IMG/VR virus record: IMGVR_UViG_3300046829_000092
Location: 1 to 50,078 of that record
DNA: 50,078 nucleotides
Direction: 5' to 3' (one strand)
DNA from: a virus
The translations under genes and the position numbers were made by a program. Positions 17,972 to 24,955 of the stretch are shown piece by piece (positions within the stretch are counted from its first letter, which is position 1; the number at the start of each line of letters is the position of its first letter). A model generated the notes under the pieces. That model saw nothing but the letters and a program-made list of their open reading frames with translations, made no database searches and was not told where the DNA came from.

Positions 17972-19067
17972 CACCTTCACCACGAACCTCGCCCTGCTGA
18001 TCGCCGATCTCACCGACGGCTACGCCTTCAACACGCACGTCGAGGCGAACCTCACCACCATCGACGGCCTCATGGGCCTGGTGAAGTGCACCTCGGGGAC
18101 GCGCCCGTCGAACACCTACGGCGGCCAGGGCATCTACGAGACCGACACCGGCCGCGTCGCCGTCAACTCCGGCACCAAGGCCTCGCCGGTGTGGACGTAC
18201 GTCTCATCGAACGTGCTGGTGTACACGTCCTCGACGCGGCCGAGCACCAACCTGATCGCCGGGCTTCTCATCTACGAATCGGACACCGACGCGCTGGTCC
18301 GCTACACCGGCTCGGCGTGGCGGTACGCCACGCTCGTGAAGTGCACAGCCGCGACCCGGCCGACCACCGGCATCGCCGCGGGCACGGCCATCTACGAGTC
18401 AGACACGACCCGGATGCTGGTGTACAACGGCAGCTCCTGGGAGCAGAAGGCGTTCGGGCAGTTCGTCTGCACCGCCGCCACGCACCCGTCGTCGCCGTTC
18501 CAGGGCCTGGAGATCTTCGAGACGGACACCGGGGTCAGCGCGGTCTACTCCGGCTCGGGGTATCTGTACAACCTTCAGCAGATCGCCACGGTGACCCTCG
18601 GCGCCTCGGCGGCATCCATCGCGTTCTCCGGCCTCCCGGCGGTCACCCACCTGGTATGCGACTACTCGCTGCGCAGCGACACCGGCTCCGGCGGCCAGGC
18701 GGCTCTGCTGCGCATCAACGGCGACTCCGCGACCAACTACAACTGGCAGGACCTGCACGGGTCGGTCACCACGACCACGTCGGTCAACTCGACCTCGGCC
18801 ACCGGCATCCGGTTCTGCCTGCACACCGGCACCTCCGACGGGGCGAGCAACTTCGTGTCCGGGCGGTTCGACATCCCCAACGCCAACGGCGCCACGAACA
18901 AGACCGTGACGTCCAGCTATGTGTGCAGCCTGAGCAACTCCACGGTGTTCTCCGGCAACAGCGGCGGCACCTGGAACAACCAGTCGGTGATCACGTCGCT
19001 CACCCTGCTCCCGGCCTCGGGTAACTTCGTGGCCCACTCCACCGTCTCTCTCTACGCGATGATGTGA
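17964..19067 (+). CDS. Tail fibre protein with four N-terminal repeats
   Basis: 367 residues from GTG 17964 (GGAGC at 17951-17955). After a short N-terminal helix, residues about 39-205 hold four ~40-residue repeats of the form C-T-x-x-T-R-P-x(5-8)-G-x-x-I-Y-E-x-D-T-x(4)-V-Y-x-G-S-x-W. Each would form a small beta unit, as in fibres with stacked triangular repeats. The C-terminal 160 residues are a separate beta-sandwich-like domain with Ser/Thr/Asn-rich loops, a likely receptor-binding head. Receptor role is inferred. Confidence 0.82.
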   Translation: MADTFTTNLALLIADLTDGYAFNTHVEANLTTIDGLMGLVKCTSGTRPSNTYGGQGIYETDTGRVAVNSGTKASPVWTYVSSNVLVYTSSTRPSTNLIAGLLIYESDTDALVRYTGSAWRYATLVKCTAATRPTTGIAAGTAIYESDTTRMLVYNGSSWEQKAFGQFVCTAATHPSSPFQGLEIFETDTGVSAVYSGSGYLYNLQQIATVTLGASAASIAFSGLPAVTHLVCDYSLRSDTGSGGQAALLRINGDSATNYNWQDLHGSVTTTTSVNSTSATGIRFCLHTGTSDGASNFVSGRFDIPNANGATNKTVTSSYVCSLSNSTVFSGNSGGTWNNQSVITSLTLLPASGNFVAHSTVSLYAMM

Positions 19068-19315
19068 TCATGGCTGACGATCAGGAACCCGCGCCCCCCG
19101 ACGGGCTGCACCACGTCGAGTTCGATGTGTCGACCGGGGAGCTCGCCTACCGGTCGCTGACCCCGATGGAGGTCGCGGCGCACCGCGAGCGCCTCCAGGA
19201 GGCCGAGGACGAGCGGATCCGGGAGGAGCGCGACCGGGCAGAGCTGGCCGCGCAGGTGGCCGGCCACCCCGATCCGCTGGTCCGGCTGCTGGCGCAGAGG
19301 GCTGGCCTGGCATGA
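19064..19315 (+). CDS. Small protein after the tail fibre
   Basis: 83 residues from GTG 19064 (81 from ATG 19070). Begins with an acidic beta segment (H-H-V-E-F-D-V-S-T-G-E) and continues as a charged helix with many Glu/Arg (ERLQEAEDERIREERDRAE). This layout resembles tail-fibre assembly helpers, but no family match can be asserted. Confidence 0.7.
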   Translation: MIMADDQEPAPPDGLHHVEFDVSTGELAYRSLTPMEVAAHRERLQEAEDERIREERDRAELAAQVAGHPDPLVRLLAQRAGLA

Positions 19316-19524
19316 GCGGCCCGGGGAACTTGGCGATCTCGCACGAGCGGCTGGTGTCGGTACTGGAGCGGCGGCTTCACACGGCGACGTCGGAGCTGGC
19401 GATGCGGGATGCGGCGATCGAGGAACTTCAGGAGAAGATCGGCCATCTGGAAGAGCAGTTGGCGTCCGCGAGGATGGCCGGCGGCGACGTGGCGTCCCCG
19501 CTGTCGACGCCGTCACCAGCGTGA
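19312..19524 (+). CDS. Short coiled-coil protein ending the tail operon
   Basis: 70 residues from ATG 19312, overlapping the previous TGA. Residues 10-57 form a heptad-like helix (LVSVLERRLHTATSELAMRD, then EELQEKIGHLEEQL). Last gene of the + strand structural operon; role unknown. Confidence 0.65.
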   Translation: MSGPGNLAISHERLVSVLERRLHTATSELAMRDAAIEELQEKIGHLEEQLASARMAGGDVASPLSTPSPA

Positions 19525-19597
19525 CGCGAGCCCTGGGATACTGGCCGCGCCCGCAGATCCGGCGGTACGCGCCCCGTCGTCACTGGGCCCCGGCACG

Positions 19598-19624
19598 CCT
19601 TCGCGGCGCCTACCAGCGCGAAGG
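19598..19624. terminator. Convergent stem-loop between tail operon and glycosyltransferase
   Basis: Eight-bp arms CCTTCGCG 19598-19605 and 19617-19624, with an 11-base loop. It covers the stop codon of the - strand glycosyltransferase and lies 73 bases after the last + strand gene. It is well placed to stop both convergent transcripts, although T runs are lacking. Confidence 0.45.
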
Positions 19625-20206
19625 TAGGCCTGAAGAATTCGCGCCATGGTGAAACCACAGCCATGTCCGTTTTGGTATGTGTAGTATCTTTGCCCCCGCT
19701 TGGGCGGCACGGACGGAAAAGTCAAAATCCTCGCCGTAGCGCTGGCCGGCGATCAGCTCGCCTTCCGGCGGGTCGCGGAAGCCGAGGTCCTGCGCGAGTT
19801 CAGTCCGGACCAGGATCGTGATCGTCGTCTGGTGCGGATCGGCCGGATCGAAGACGCGCCCGAAGTGCCGGAGCGGATCCACATGCGGCATGAGCTGCCC
19901 GTCGGCGTCGGCGACGGTGTAATAGGAGAATACGTAGTCGGCGCCCGACTCCTCGGCGGCGTCCATCAGCACCCGCAGGTGCTCGGGCTGCATCTGGTCG
20001 TCGTCATCCAAGAACGCCGTGTACTCAGTACGCACAGCTCGCAGAGCCCGGTCTCGGGTCATGGCGGCGCCGTGCCTCCCAGTATCGACGGCGATCGACA
20101 CGGCCTCGGCGGGCAACTCCTGGGCAAGCACGGACGCCAGGGCCCGGCCGAGCATCGCCGCGCGCGGCGGAATCGACGGGATGGCAACGGTGATGCCAGG
20201 GATCAT
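19610..20206 (-). CDS. Family 2-like glycosyltransferase (GT-A)
   Basis: 198 residues from ATG 20206. GT-A features are visible: an N-terminal strand G-I-T-V-A-I-P-S-I-P, a helix R-A-L-A-S-V-L-A, and the metal-binding acidic cluster F-L-D-D-D-D (residues 66-70). A later G-E-D-F-D-F-S resembles the acceptor/base region. It would move a sugar from a nucleotide donor. The last ~20 codons contain ATA, CTA, AAA, TTT and TCT, unlike the GC-rich codons elsewhere. Its ATG overlaps the upstream small gene's stop. Confidence 0.82.
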   Translation of the reverse strand: MIPGITVAIPSIPPRAAMLGRALASVLAQELPAEAVSIAVDTGRHGAAMTRDRALRAVRTEYTAFLDDDDQMQPEHLRVLMDAAEESGADYVFSYYTVADADGQLMPHVDPLRHFGRVFDPADPHQTTITILVRTELAQDLGFRDPPEGELIAGQRYGEDFDFSVRAAQAGAKILHIPKRTWLWFHHGANSSGLPSRW

Positions 20207-20382
20207 GCAGCCAGCATCCGGGGCATGTCCAGCTCGTCGGCGGCCGCGCGGTGGGCGTGGACCCAGTCGATGACGCTGCCGTCCCCGCGGCGCCTGGGAA
20301 GCCTGCGCGGCCGGCACGGGCAGTTACCGAGGGTGTGGTTCTCGGGTGGTTCGCCGCTGGGTACGACGTGGACCGTGGTCAT
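20203..20382 (-). CDS. Small conserved-type phage protein
   Basis: 59 residues from ATG 20382, with GAGGATCC upstream. It starts M-T-T-V-H-V-V-P-S-G-E-P-P, followed by a C-x-C pair and a basic middle, then V-I-D-W-V-H-A-H-R-A-A, an arrangement I recognise from short unknown actinophage proteins. Coupled to the glycosyltransferase by ATGA. Confidence 0.65.
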   Translation of the reverse strand: MTTVHVVPSGEPPENHTLGNCPCRPRRLPRRRGDGSVIDWVHAHRAAADELDMPRMLAA

Positions 20383-20415
20383 CGCGCAAGGATCCTCAGG
20401 GGGTTGGTACGGAAA

Positions 20416-20440
20416 CCGCGCCGCAGTTGACGCGGCGCGG
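20416..20440 (-). terminator. Hairpin between JAMM protein and the small gene/glycosyltransferase pair
   Basis: Nine-bp perfect arms CCGCGCCGC 20416-20424 and 20432-20440, 7-base loop; on the - strand it is followed by TTTCC. A short intrinsic terminator in the 110-base gap; the two downstream genes may then need their own start site, though no promoter is evident. Confidence 0.5.
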
Positions 20441-20492
20441 GTCCCGCGGCCGCCACGAGCACGCCTGACGGCTCGCGAACGCTCCCAGTATC

Positions 20493-20966
20493 TCAGGCCG
20501 CCGCCGAGCCGCCGCACGCCTCTCGGCTGCCCGTACGAGCGAGCGCGTTCGGCGAGTCAATGCGCACCTCTTCCTCGGTGACGTCGCCGCCGACGATGCG
20601 GAACGAGCGGAACTCGACGTCGCCCAGGCCGTCCGCGTCCCGGGTGGAGACCACGACGTAGTGAACATCGGGCTCGCTGGCGTGCGCGACGTCGGTACGC
20701 GAGGGATACGCCTTCGTGGCGGTATGGGAGTGGTAGACGATCACCACGTCCTCGTCGCGCTCGTCCATCTCGCGCCACGCCGCCAGCTGCTCGCCGACCT
20801 CGAAGCGGTAGAAGGTCCGGGACCGTTCAGCGTTGGCCATGGGCACGATGCGTTCGGGCCGGTCCGAGCGGGCCGGTCCGGCGAGGATGCCGCAGGCCTC
20901 GATCGGATGGTCGGCGCGGGCATGCGCCATGATCGCGTCGTAGAGATCGCGTCGGATCGTCAGCAC
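20493..20966 (-). CDS. JAMM/JAB metalloprotease (isopeptidase-like)
   Basis: 157 residues from GTG 20966, with GGAG upstream. The full JAMM signature is present: Glu24 in H-P-I-E-A-C-G-I-L-A-G, then H79-S-H81, seven residues, Ser89, two residues and Asp92. This is the zinc site of Mec-like and other prokaryotic JAB peptidases, which cut isopeptide or C-terminal peptide bonds of small ubiquitin-like proteins. It is a stand-alone domain with no NlpC/P60 partner, unlike the tail-tip JAB of lambda-like phages. Substrate unknown. Confidence 0.85.
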   Translation of the reverse strand: MLTIRRDLYDAIMAHARADHPIEACGILAGPARSDRPERIVPMANAERSRTFYRFEVGEQLAAWREMDERDEDVVIVYHSHTATKAYPSRTDVAHASEPDVHYVVVSTRDADGLGDVEFRSFRIVGGDVTEEEVRIDSPNALARTGSREACGGSAAA

Positions 20967-21244
20967 CCTTTGCACTCCTCGGCCAAGTGCACGTCGCCTC
21001 GGCACTGGCCCTTGCGGTAGGGCGTGTGCACGCAGGCGTGGATGCGGGGCTGCGCACGGAGCTGCATCCGATCGACCTTGGCATAGAACAACGGACCGGG
21101 AACGCCGGGCAGCAGCCGTTCGAACTGCGGCCACACGTCATCCCAGTGACGCCAACTCCCCGAACCCTTCTCCGTGGTGTTGGCGACCGCCTGGATGACG
21201 AGCTCGTCGGGGATGTCCTTGCACTGCATCCGGCCGCGCTTCAT
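20960..21244 (-). CDS. Unknown protein with Cys-rich tail
   Basis: 94 residues from ATG 21244. After K-D-I-P-D-E-L-V-I-Q-A-V comes a Trp-rich middle (W-R-H-W-D-D-V-W) and four cysteines near the C-terminus (H-A-C-V-H, G-Q-C-R-G, E-E-C-K-G-C) that could bind zinc. Its end overlaps the JAMM gene start by 7 bases. No function recognised. Confidence 0.65.
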   Translation of the reverse strand: MKRGRMQCKDIPDELVIQAVANTTEKGSGSWRHWDDVWPQFERLLPGVPGPLFYAKVDRMQLRAQPRIHACVHTPYRKGQCRGDVHLAEECKGC

Positions 21245-21245
21245 G

Positions 21246-21470
21246 TCAGATCTCGCCGCGCAGGACGCGTCCGGCGGCGGTCATGACGCGCTGCGCCTGG
21301 TCCATGGCGCCCCGCCAGCTCAGGTGCGGCAGCCCGGGGAACAGGATGGCCCGGTCCCCGCGCATGAGCATGACGTACCAGAGGCCGTCAGGTCCGCAAC
21401 GGATCCTGGCGCGGACGCCGTTCCAGTCGGCGATGCCGAAGGGGTGCTCGAAGTCGGGGTGGCGGTTCAC
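21246..21470 (-). CDS. Small unknown protein
   Basis: 74 residues from GTG 21470. Mainly beta (R-A-R-I-R-C-G-P-D-G-L-W-Y-V-M-L) with a final helix. One base separates it from the next gene. No family recognised. Confidence 0.6.
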   Translation of the reverse strand: MNRHPDFEHPFGIADWNGVRARIRCGPDGLWYVMLMRGDRAILFPGLPHLSWRGAMDQAQRVMTAAGRVLRGEI

Positions 21471-21473
21471 CGG

Positions 21474-21761
21474 CTATCCCTTCCGGATCTCGGCCGCGAA
21501 GCACGACCGGCACAGCGGCACCACGGTCGGCGCCAGCTGCTTGCCGAACAGCTTCCCACCGGGCACCTCGCACTGGCAGCCCTCGGCGCGCCACCCGTCG
21601 CAGGTGTGCGGCTCGTAGATCGAGCACAGACAGTGGCAGGAGGCGTCGGCCGGGATCGTGGCGAGCGCGATCTGGGCGGTGATGGCGCCCATGCGTCGCA
21701 GCGGCCCGGCTGCGGCGTCCAGCTTCTCGGCGAACGTGCCGCCGGCGGGGTCGGCGGTCAC
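21474..21761 (-). CDS. Cys-rich, probable zinc-binding small protein
   Basis: 95 residues from GTG 21761, whose GTGA overlaps the upstream stop. The first 40 residues are helical; then cysteines come in C-H-C-L-C, H-T-C, G-C-Q-C and C-R-S-C, enough for two metal sites. Role unknown. Confidence 0.62.
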   Translation of the reverse strand: MTADPAGGTFAEKLDAAAGPLRRMGAITAQIALATIPADASCHCLCSIYEPHTCDGWRAEGCQCEVPGGKLFGKQLAPTVVPLCRSCFAAEIRKG

Positions 21762-21922
21762 AGCTCTCGCTCCATCCGCGCGTCCAGCTCGATCAGGTCC
21801 GGATGCGCCTCGACCTGGATCCGGTCCGCCAGCGATTGCGGCACCACGATGCAGCGGCACATCGGGCGTCGGGGCGGCCGGTCGTCGTCGTCCCGGGCCA
21901 GATCGCGAGGGCCGGCGGTCAT
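21758..21922 (-). CDS. Very short unknown protein
   Basis: 54 residues from ATG 21922. Acidic/basic N-terminus (R-D-D-D-D-R-P-P-R-R), one M-C-R-C motif and a helical end. Supported mostly by the overlapping starts and stops on both sides. Confidence 0.52.
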   Translation of the reverse strand: MTAGPRDLARDDDDRPPRRPMCRCIVVPQSLADRIQVEAHPDLIELDARMEREL

Positions 21923-22161
21923 GTCGTTCGCTGTCTCTGCATCTTGGCCCACTGCTGACGCCCCCACTGCCACGCCTGTTCGGCCGTGCTTCGCATCGCG
22001 GCCGGCATCGCGCGTTTCTCGGCGTCGATCAGGCACTGCGCCGCGAGCCGGATCCCGGCGTATATTTCGGTGTCCTCGCGGGTCGCGGTTTCGAGCGCGG
22101 GCGGATCGGGCCAGCCGTCCACGTGCGGCCACAGTTCGGCGATGCGTTGGTAGTCGCTCAC
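21919..22161 (-). CDS. Small helical unknown protein
   Basis: 80 residues from GTG 22161, with GAGGCGAG upstream. Residues 5-20 include H-V-D-G-W-P-D-P-P; the rest is helical with W-Q-W-G-R-Q-Q-W-A-K-M. Coupled to its downstream neighbour through ATGA. Confidence 0.6.
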   Translation of the reverse strand: MSDYQRIAELWPHVDGWPDPPALETATREDTEIYAGIRLAAQCLIDAEKRAMPAAMRSTAEQAWQWGRQQWAKMQRQRTT

Positions 22162-22162
22162 G

Positions 22163-22429
22163 TCACTCGCCTCCGTCCTCGTCGAGCCCGTGCCGCTCCG
22201 CAATGTCGGCCGGGATATGGATCTTCACGCCCATGGCTCCCGCCGCGAGCGCGAGAAGCTGCTCATTCGCACGGCGCGCTTCCTCGACGTGCTCGCCGGA
22301 GTGCAGCAGCTCGTCTAGGGCGTCACGGAATGCCTGCGCGGCGCGGTCGGCGCGCACGAACGCGGTCGTCGCGGCGAGGTCGGTGAGGACGTCGGTGCTG
22401 GACAGCGGGTGGTCGCCGGAATCGCTCAT
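22163..22429 (-). CDS. Small acidic helical protein
   Basis: 88 residues from ATG 22429. Acidic, with helices (A-A-Q-A-F-R-D-A-L-D-E-L-L) and ending D-E-D-G-G-E. No domain recognised. Starts inside the end of the upstream gene. Confidence 0.6.
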   Translation of the reverse strand: MSDSGDHPLSSTDVLTDLAATTAFVRADRAAQAFRDALDELLHSGEHVEEARRANEQLLALAAGAMGVKIHIPADIAERHGLDEDGGE

Positions 22430-22683
22430 CGTGCAGCATCCAGTCCGCCGTGCTCGTTCTCGAAGTGCTTCATCGCGGCAGCGTAAGCCTCGGAAGCCAC
22501 CGCAACGTGCTCGTCTTCGAGGTGCTCCAGCGCGTCGGCGTAGGCCTCGGGGAGGGTCGCGGCCGGGTACGTGGCTTCGAGGCGGCAGGACCGGCAGCAC
22601 CAGACCCACGGCTTGGCGGGGTCGTACCGCCACGGGTTGGGCAGTGCCTTCCGGATGCCCATGGGGCGCGTGTCAGCCACCAC
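22426..22683 (-). CDS. Small protein with CCxxC and duplicated helix
   Basis: 85 residues; GTG 22683 (or GTG 22680) follows GAGGTGGGT. W-C-C-R-S-C suggests a half metal site. The second part holds two similar segments, A-Y-A-D-A-L-E-H-L-E-D-E-H and A-Y-A-A-A-M-K-H-F-E-N-E-H, probably an internal duplication that may complete two C/H zinc sites. Function unknown. Confidence 0.6.
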   Translation of the reverse strand: MVADTRPMGIRKALPNPWRYDPAKPWVWCCRSCRLEATYPAATLPEAYADALEHLEDEHVAVASEAYAAAMKHFENEHGGLDAAR

Positions 22684-22945
22684 CCACCTCGATCCCGAGC
22701 GCGGTCGCGATGGCCCACCTCGTGGGGCACGGGTCGGCCTCGTGGCACCTCTGGCAGATCCACGTCGAGGGATCTGCGACGGCGGCGCCGTAGAACTCCG
22801 CCAGCGAGTGCTGATCGAGGGCGCCGAGGAGTGCGGCCTTCATCTCCTCGTGGCCGGTCACCTGGCAATCGTGGCCGCTGTAGCCGCAGCCTTCGTTAAC
22901 GTAGCCGTCGAGCTTCGCGCGGATCGCCGCATCTAGGTCGCTCAC
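22673..22945 (-). CDS. Small Cys-containing phage protein
   Basis: 90 residues from GTG 22945 (AAGGAG upstream). A C-terminal W-I-C-Q-R-C-H-E-A-D-P-C-P-T followed by a short helix A-I-A-T-A-L-G is a pattern I know from unknown actinophage proteins. An N-terminal G-C-G-Y-S-G-H-D-C adds cysteines. Confidence 0.63.
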   Translation of the reverse strand: MSDLDAAIRAKLDGYVNEGCGYSGHDCQVTGHEEMKAALLGALDQHSLAEFYGAAVADPSTWICQRCHEADPCPTRWAIATALGIEVGGG

Positions 22946-22946
22946 G

Positions 22947-23132
22947 TCAGGCTCCTTCGGTGGGTTCGAGGCGGCCGTGCGTCTTCTCCCAGATGTCGAA
23001 GTCGCCCAGCAGGAACCGCCCGTCAGGCGCTTTGAACGTCGCGCCGCAGGAGCAGCCCGCGCGGGCGTAGCGGTCAGGTCCCTGAGTGCGGCTCGTCGTC
23101 TTGTGGCCGGCGAGGCGGCGCAGGATCTTCAT
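22947..23132 (-). CDS. Small zinc-ribbon-like protein
   Basis: 61 residues from ATG 23132 (AAGGGAA upstream). Contains A-G-C-S-C-G-A-T-F followed by F-D-I-W-E-K-T-H-G. A single CxC pair plus His could bind a metal. The start overlaps the DUF6221-like gene end as ATGA. Confidence 0.6.
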   Translation of the reverse strand: MKILRRLAGHKTTSRTQGPDRYARAGCSCGATFKAPDGRFLLGDFDIWEKTHGRLEPTEGA

Positions 23133-23566
23133 GTCAAATTCCCTTCGTCGGCCGCCCCGGGCCACGTCCAGTCGTCCACCTTGCCTCCGGCATAGCGGGG
23201 GTGGGCTCGGTACGCGCTGGCGAGCGACACGAGAACGACCTGCAGGGTCGCCATATGAACTGCGTTCAGCATCTGGTCGCCGACGTTGCGCCGGCAGGCG
23301 GCGTCGGCCTCCTGCCACTGCTGGATGATGCCCCGCTTGGAGGCGATGTCCGCGTCAAGCCAGATGGCCGCGTCGTATTCATAGGGGCTCAGCGATCGCA
23401 GGGTGGTCGGATACGGCAGGACCATCCGTGCGCTGGCGTCAGTGACCATGAACCCATGCGAGAAGGCGTCCGACATCTTCGCGGTGTGACGCTTCTCGAC
23501 GTACTCAATCAGCGCTGCGGCCTGCTCGTCGAGACGCGCGGTCAGGAAGGCGACGATGTCGGTCAC
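23129..23566 (-). CDS. DUF6221-like protein, copy 1 (diverged)
   Basis: 145 residues from GTG 23566. The start V-T-D-I-V-A-F-L-T-A-R-L-D-E-Q matches the next three genes upstream. The middle (D-I-A-S-K-R-G-I-I-Q-Q) keeps the family's A-x-K-R helix, and the end A-Y-R-A-H-P-R-Y is a variant of the H-P-x-Y motif. DUF6221 proteins are common in Streptomyces and of unknown function; I name the family from memory of its pattern. First of four tandem copies by map position, last in transcription order. Confidence 0.68.
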   Translation of the reverse strand: MTDIVAFLTARLDEQAAALIEYVEKRHTAKMSDAFSHGFMVTDASARMVLPYPTTLRSLSPYEYDAAIWLDADIASKRGIIQQWQEADAACRRNVGDQMLNAVHMATLQVVLVSLASAYRAHPRYAGGKVDDWTWPGAADEGNLT

Positions 23567-24072
23567 GCCGTCACCCACTCCGCCTTGAACTCCGGGTGTG
23601 CGCTGAACGGCGACGCCATGGGGCGCAGGATCGCCTCGCGCCGCCGTTCGAGGCCGCAGTCGCAGGGGCCTCCGGCGCGGCGGTCGTCGGCGCAACCCGA
23701 TCCGGGGCGTCCTTCCCCATAGTGCTCGTCAACCGCCTGCGCGCAGGAGAGCCAGGTGTCGCCGTCGACAAGGGCGTGCTGCCAGGATGCGACTTCGGCC
23801 AGGACCACCCGCTTGGCGGCGAGGTCAGCTAGCAGCGGTTCGGCTTCCTGCCGCCGCCATTCGTCCTGGAGCTCGCGGAGAAGCTTCAGGCCAGCCAGCG
23901 CGATCTCGTCGTTCAGCGCGACGCTGATGCCGCGCTGGCGCGATACCGTCCAGGTGCCGAGCATGATGCGGGTCTCGAACACCTTCCAGTGGGTATCGCT
24001 GTACCAGCCCCTGCGCAGCCGGGCTTCCTGCTCGTCCCAGCGCGCGGTCAGGAAGGCTGCGAGGTCGGTCAC
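23563..24072 (-). CDS. DUF6221-like protein, copy 2
   Basis: 169 residues from GTG 24072. N-terminus L-A-A-F-L-T-A-R-W-D-E-Q, middle L-A-A-K-R-V-V-L-A-E-V, end F-S-A-H-P-E-F-K-A-E-W. The extra central region includes S-G-C-A-D-D-R-R and P-C-D-C-G, a possible metal site. Overlaps copies 1 and 3 by four bases each. Confidence 0.72.
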   Translation of the reverse strand: MTDLAAFLTARWDEQEARLRRGWYSDTHWKVFETRIMLGTWTVSRQRGISVALNDEIALAGLKLLRELQDEWRRQEAEPLLADLAAKRVVLAEVASWQHALVDGDTWLSCAQAVDEHYGEGRPGSGCADDRRAGGPCDCGLERRREAILRPMASPFSAHPEFKAEWVTA

Positions 24073-24350
24073 GGCTTCCAGCTCTCGTCATAGTCAGGGT
24101 GCGTTGCGAACGGCGCGGCAAGGTCACGGAGCTCGGGGCACTCCTCAAGGAGGTAGCGGGACTCGCTGCTCATGTAATCGTTGCCGCATCCGTCACATAT
24201 CAGGCCGTGGCCGCTGTGCCGCGTCAGTACGCGGCGCTTGGCGGCGATCTCACGCAAGAGCCTGCGGATCCACGAGTCGGGGCGCTTCGACTCGTTGGCG
24301 ATCCGCTCGTCGTCGTCCAAGCGGGCGCTGATGAAACCAACGATGGTCAC
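24069..24350 (-). CDS. DUF6221-like protein, copy 3 (short)
   Basis: 93 residues from GTG 24350. N-terminus I-V-G-F-I-S-A-R-L-D-D-D-E, middle E-I-A-A-K-R-R-V-L, a C-D-G-C pair and the canonical ending F-A-T-H-P-D-Y-D-E-S-W. Shortest intact copy; it lacks the region between the first helix and the A-A-K-R helix. Confidence 0.75.
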   Translation of the reverse strand: MTIVGFISARLDDDERIANESKRPDSWIRRLLREIAAKRRVLTRHSGHGLICDGCGNDYMSSESRYLLEECPELRDLAAPFATHPDYDESWKP

Positions 24351-24857
24351 GACTTCCAGCTCTCCTTGTACTCGGGATGGACAGCGAACTGTGCCGCCAA
24401 GCGCTGGACAACGCCATCAAGCAGGGACGCCTCCCGGTCCGCACGCCCCCACTCGTCGTAGTCCGCATGAACGATCCGGCCGGATGCATGTGCTTGCTTC
24501 CTGAATGCGCCCGGCGGCCTCATCTCGGATCCGGCAGGTTGTGACGTAGTCCTCGACGATCGCCCGCTTGGAGGCGATGTCCGCCAGGACGTGAGCGGGA
24601 TCGTGGGCCGCGATGTGCTCGGCCTGCCGCATCCACCCGGCGCGGGCGTCCACGCACCCTTCCTCGTCGGAGTAGTCGTCGCAACCCCATACATCCCACG
24701 GCGTCTCGCGCGCCCAGACGACTCCGTCCTCCACGCGCACCTCGGGGCCCATGGCGCCGACGACGGATTCCCAGGCGCCGTCACCGCTGCCCTCGGCGTC
24801 GTGTGCGAGGCGTTCGAGATCGGTCAGCCGCGTAGTGATGAACTCGGCGATGTCCAT
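24347..24857 (-). pseudogene. DUF6221-like protein, copy 4, frameshifted
   Basis: Reading from ATG 24857, the frame gives a good family N-terminus (D-I-A-E-F-I-T-T-R-L-T-D-L-E-R-L), a W-rich middle, and D-P-A-H-V-L-A-D-I-A-S-K-R-A-I-V-E, but runs out to a stop at 24417. The expected end (D-E-W-G-R-A-D-R-E-A and H-P-E-Y-K-E-S-W) is in another frame that stops at 24347. Skipping one base in roughly 24480-24520 joins them. It is therefore a one-base insertion, a sequencing error, or +1 recoding; ATG 24523 could alternatively start the second part alone. Confidence 0.7.
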
Positions 24858-24910
24858 GGGGCCAGGGTACGGCGGCCAGCCAGCGGCTTCCGTCCCCACC
24901 ATGAAACGCC

Positions 24911-24945
24911 GAACGCCCCGGACCTCCCACGAGTCCGGGGCGTTC
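24911..24945 (-). terminator. Strong hairpin upstream of the DUF6221-like run
   Basis: Thirteen-bp perfect arms (GAACGCCCCGGAC 24911-24923 and 24933-24945) with a 9-base loop, in the 98-base gap between two - strand genes. On the - strand GGCGTTTC follows. One of the most stable hairpins in the window; most likely ends the transcript coming from 25.2 kb. Confidence 0.68.
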
Positions 24946-24955
24946 TGCTGTGCGG

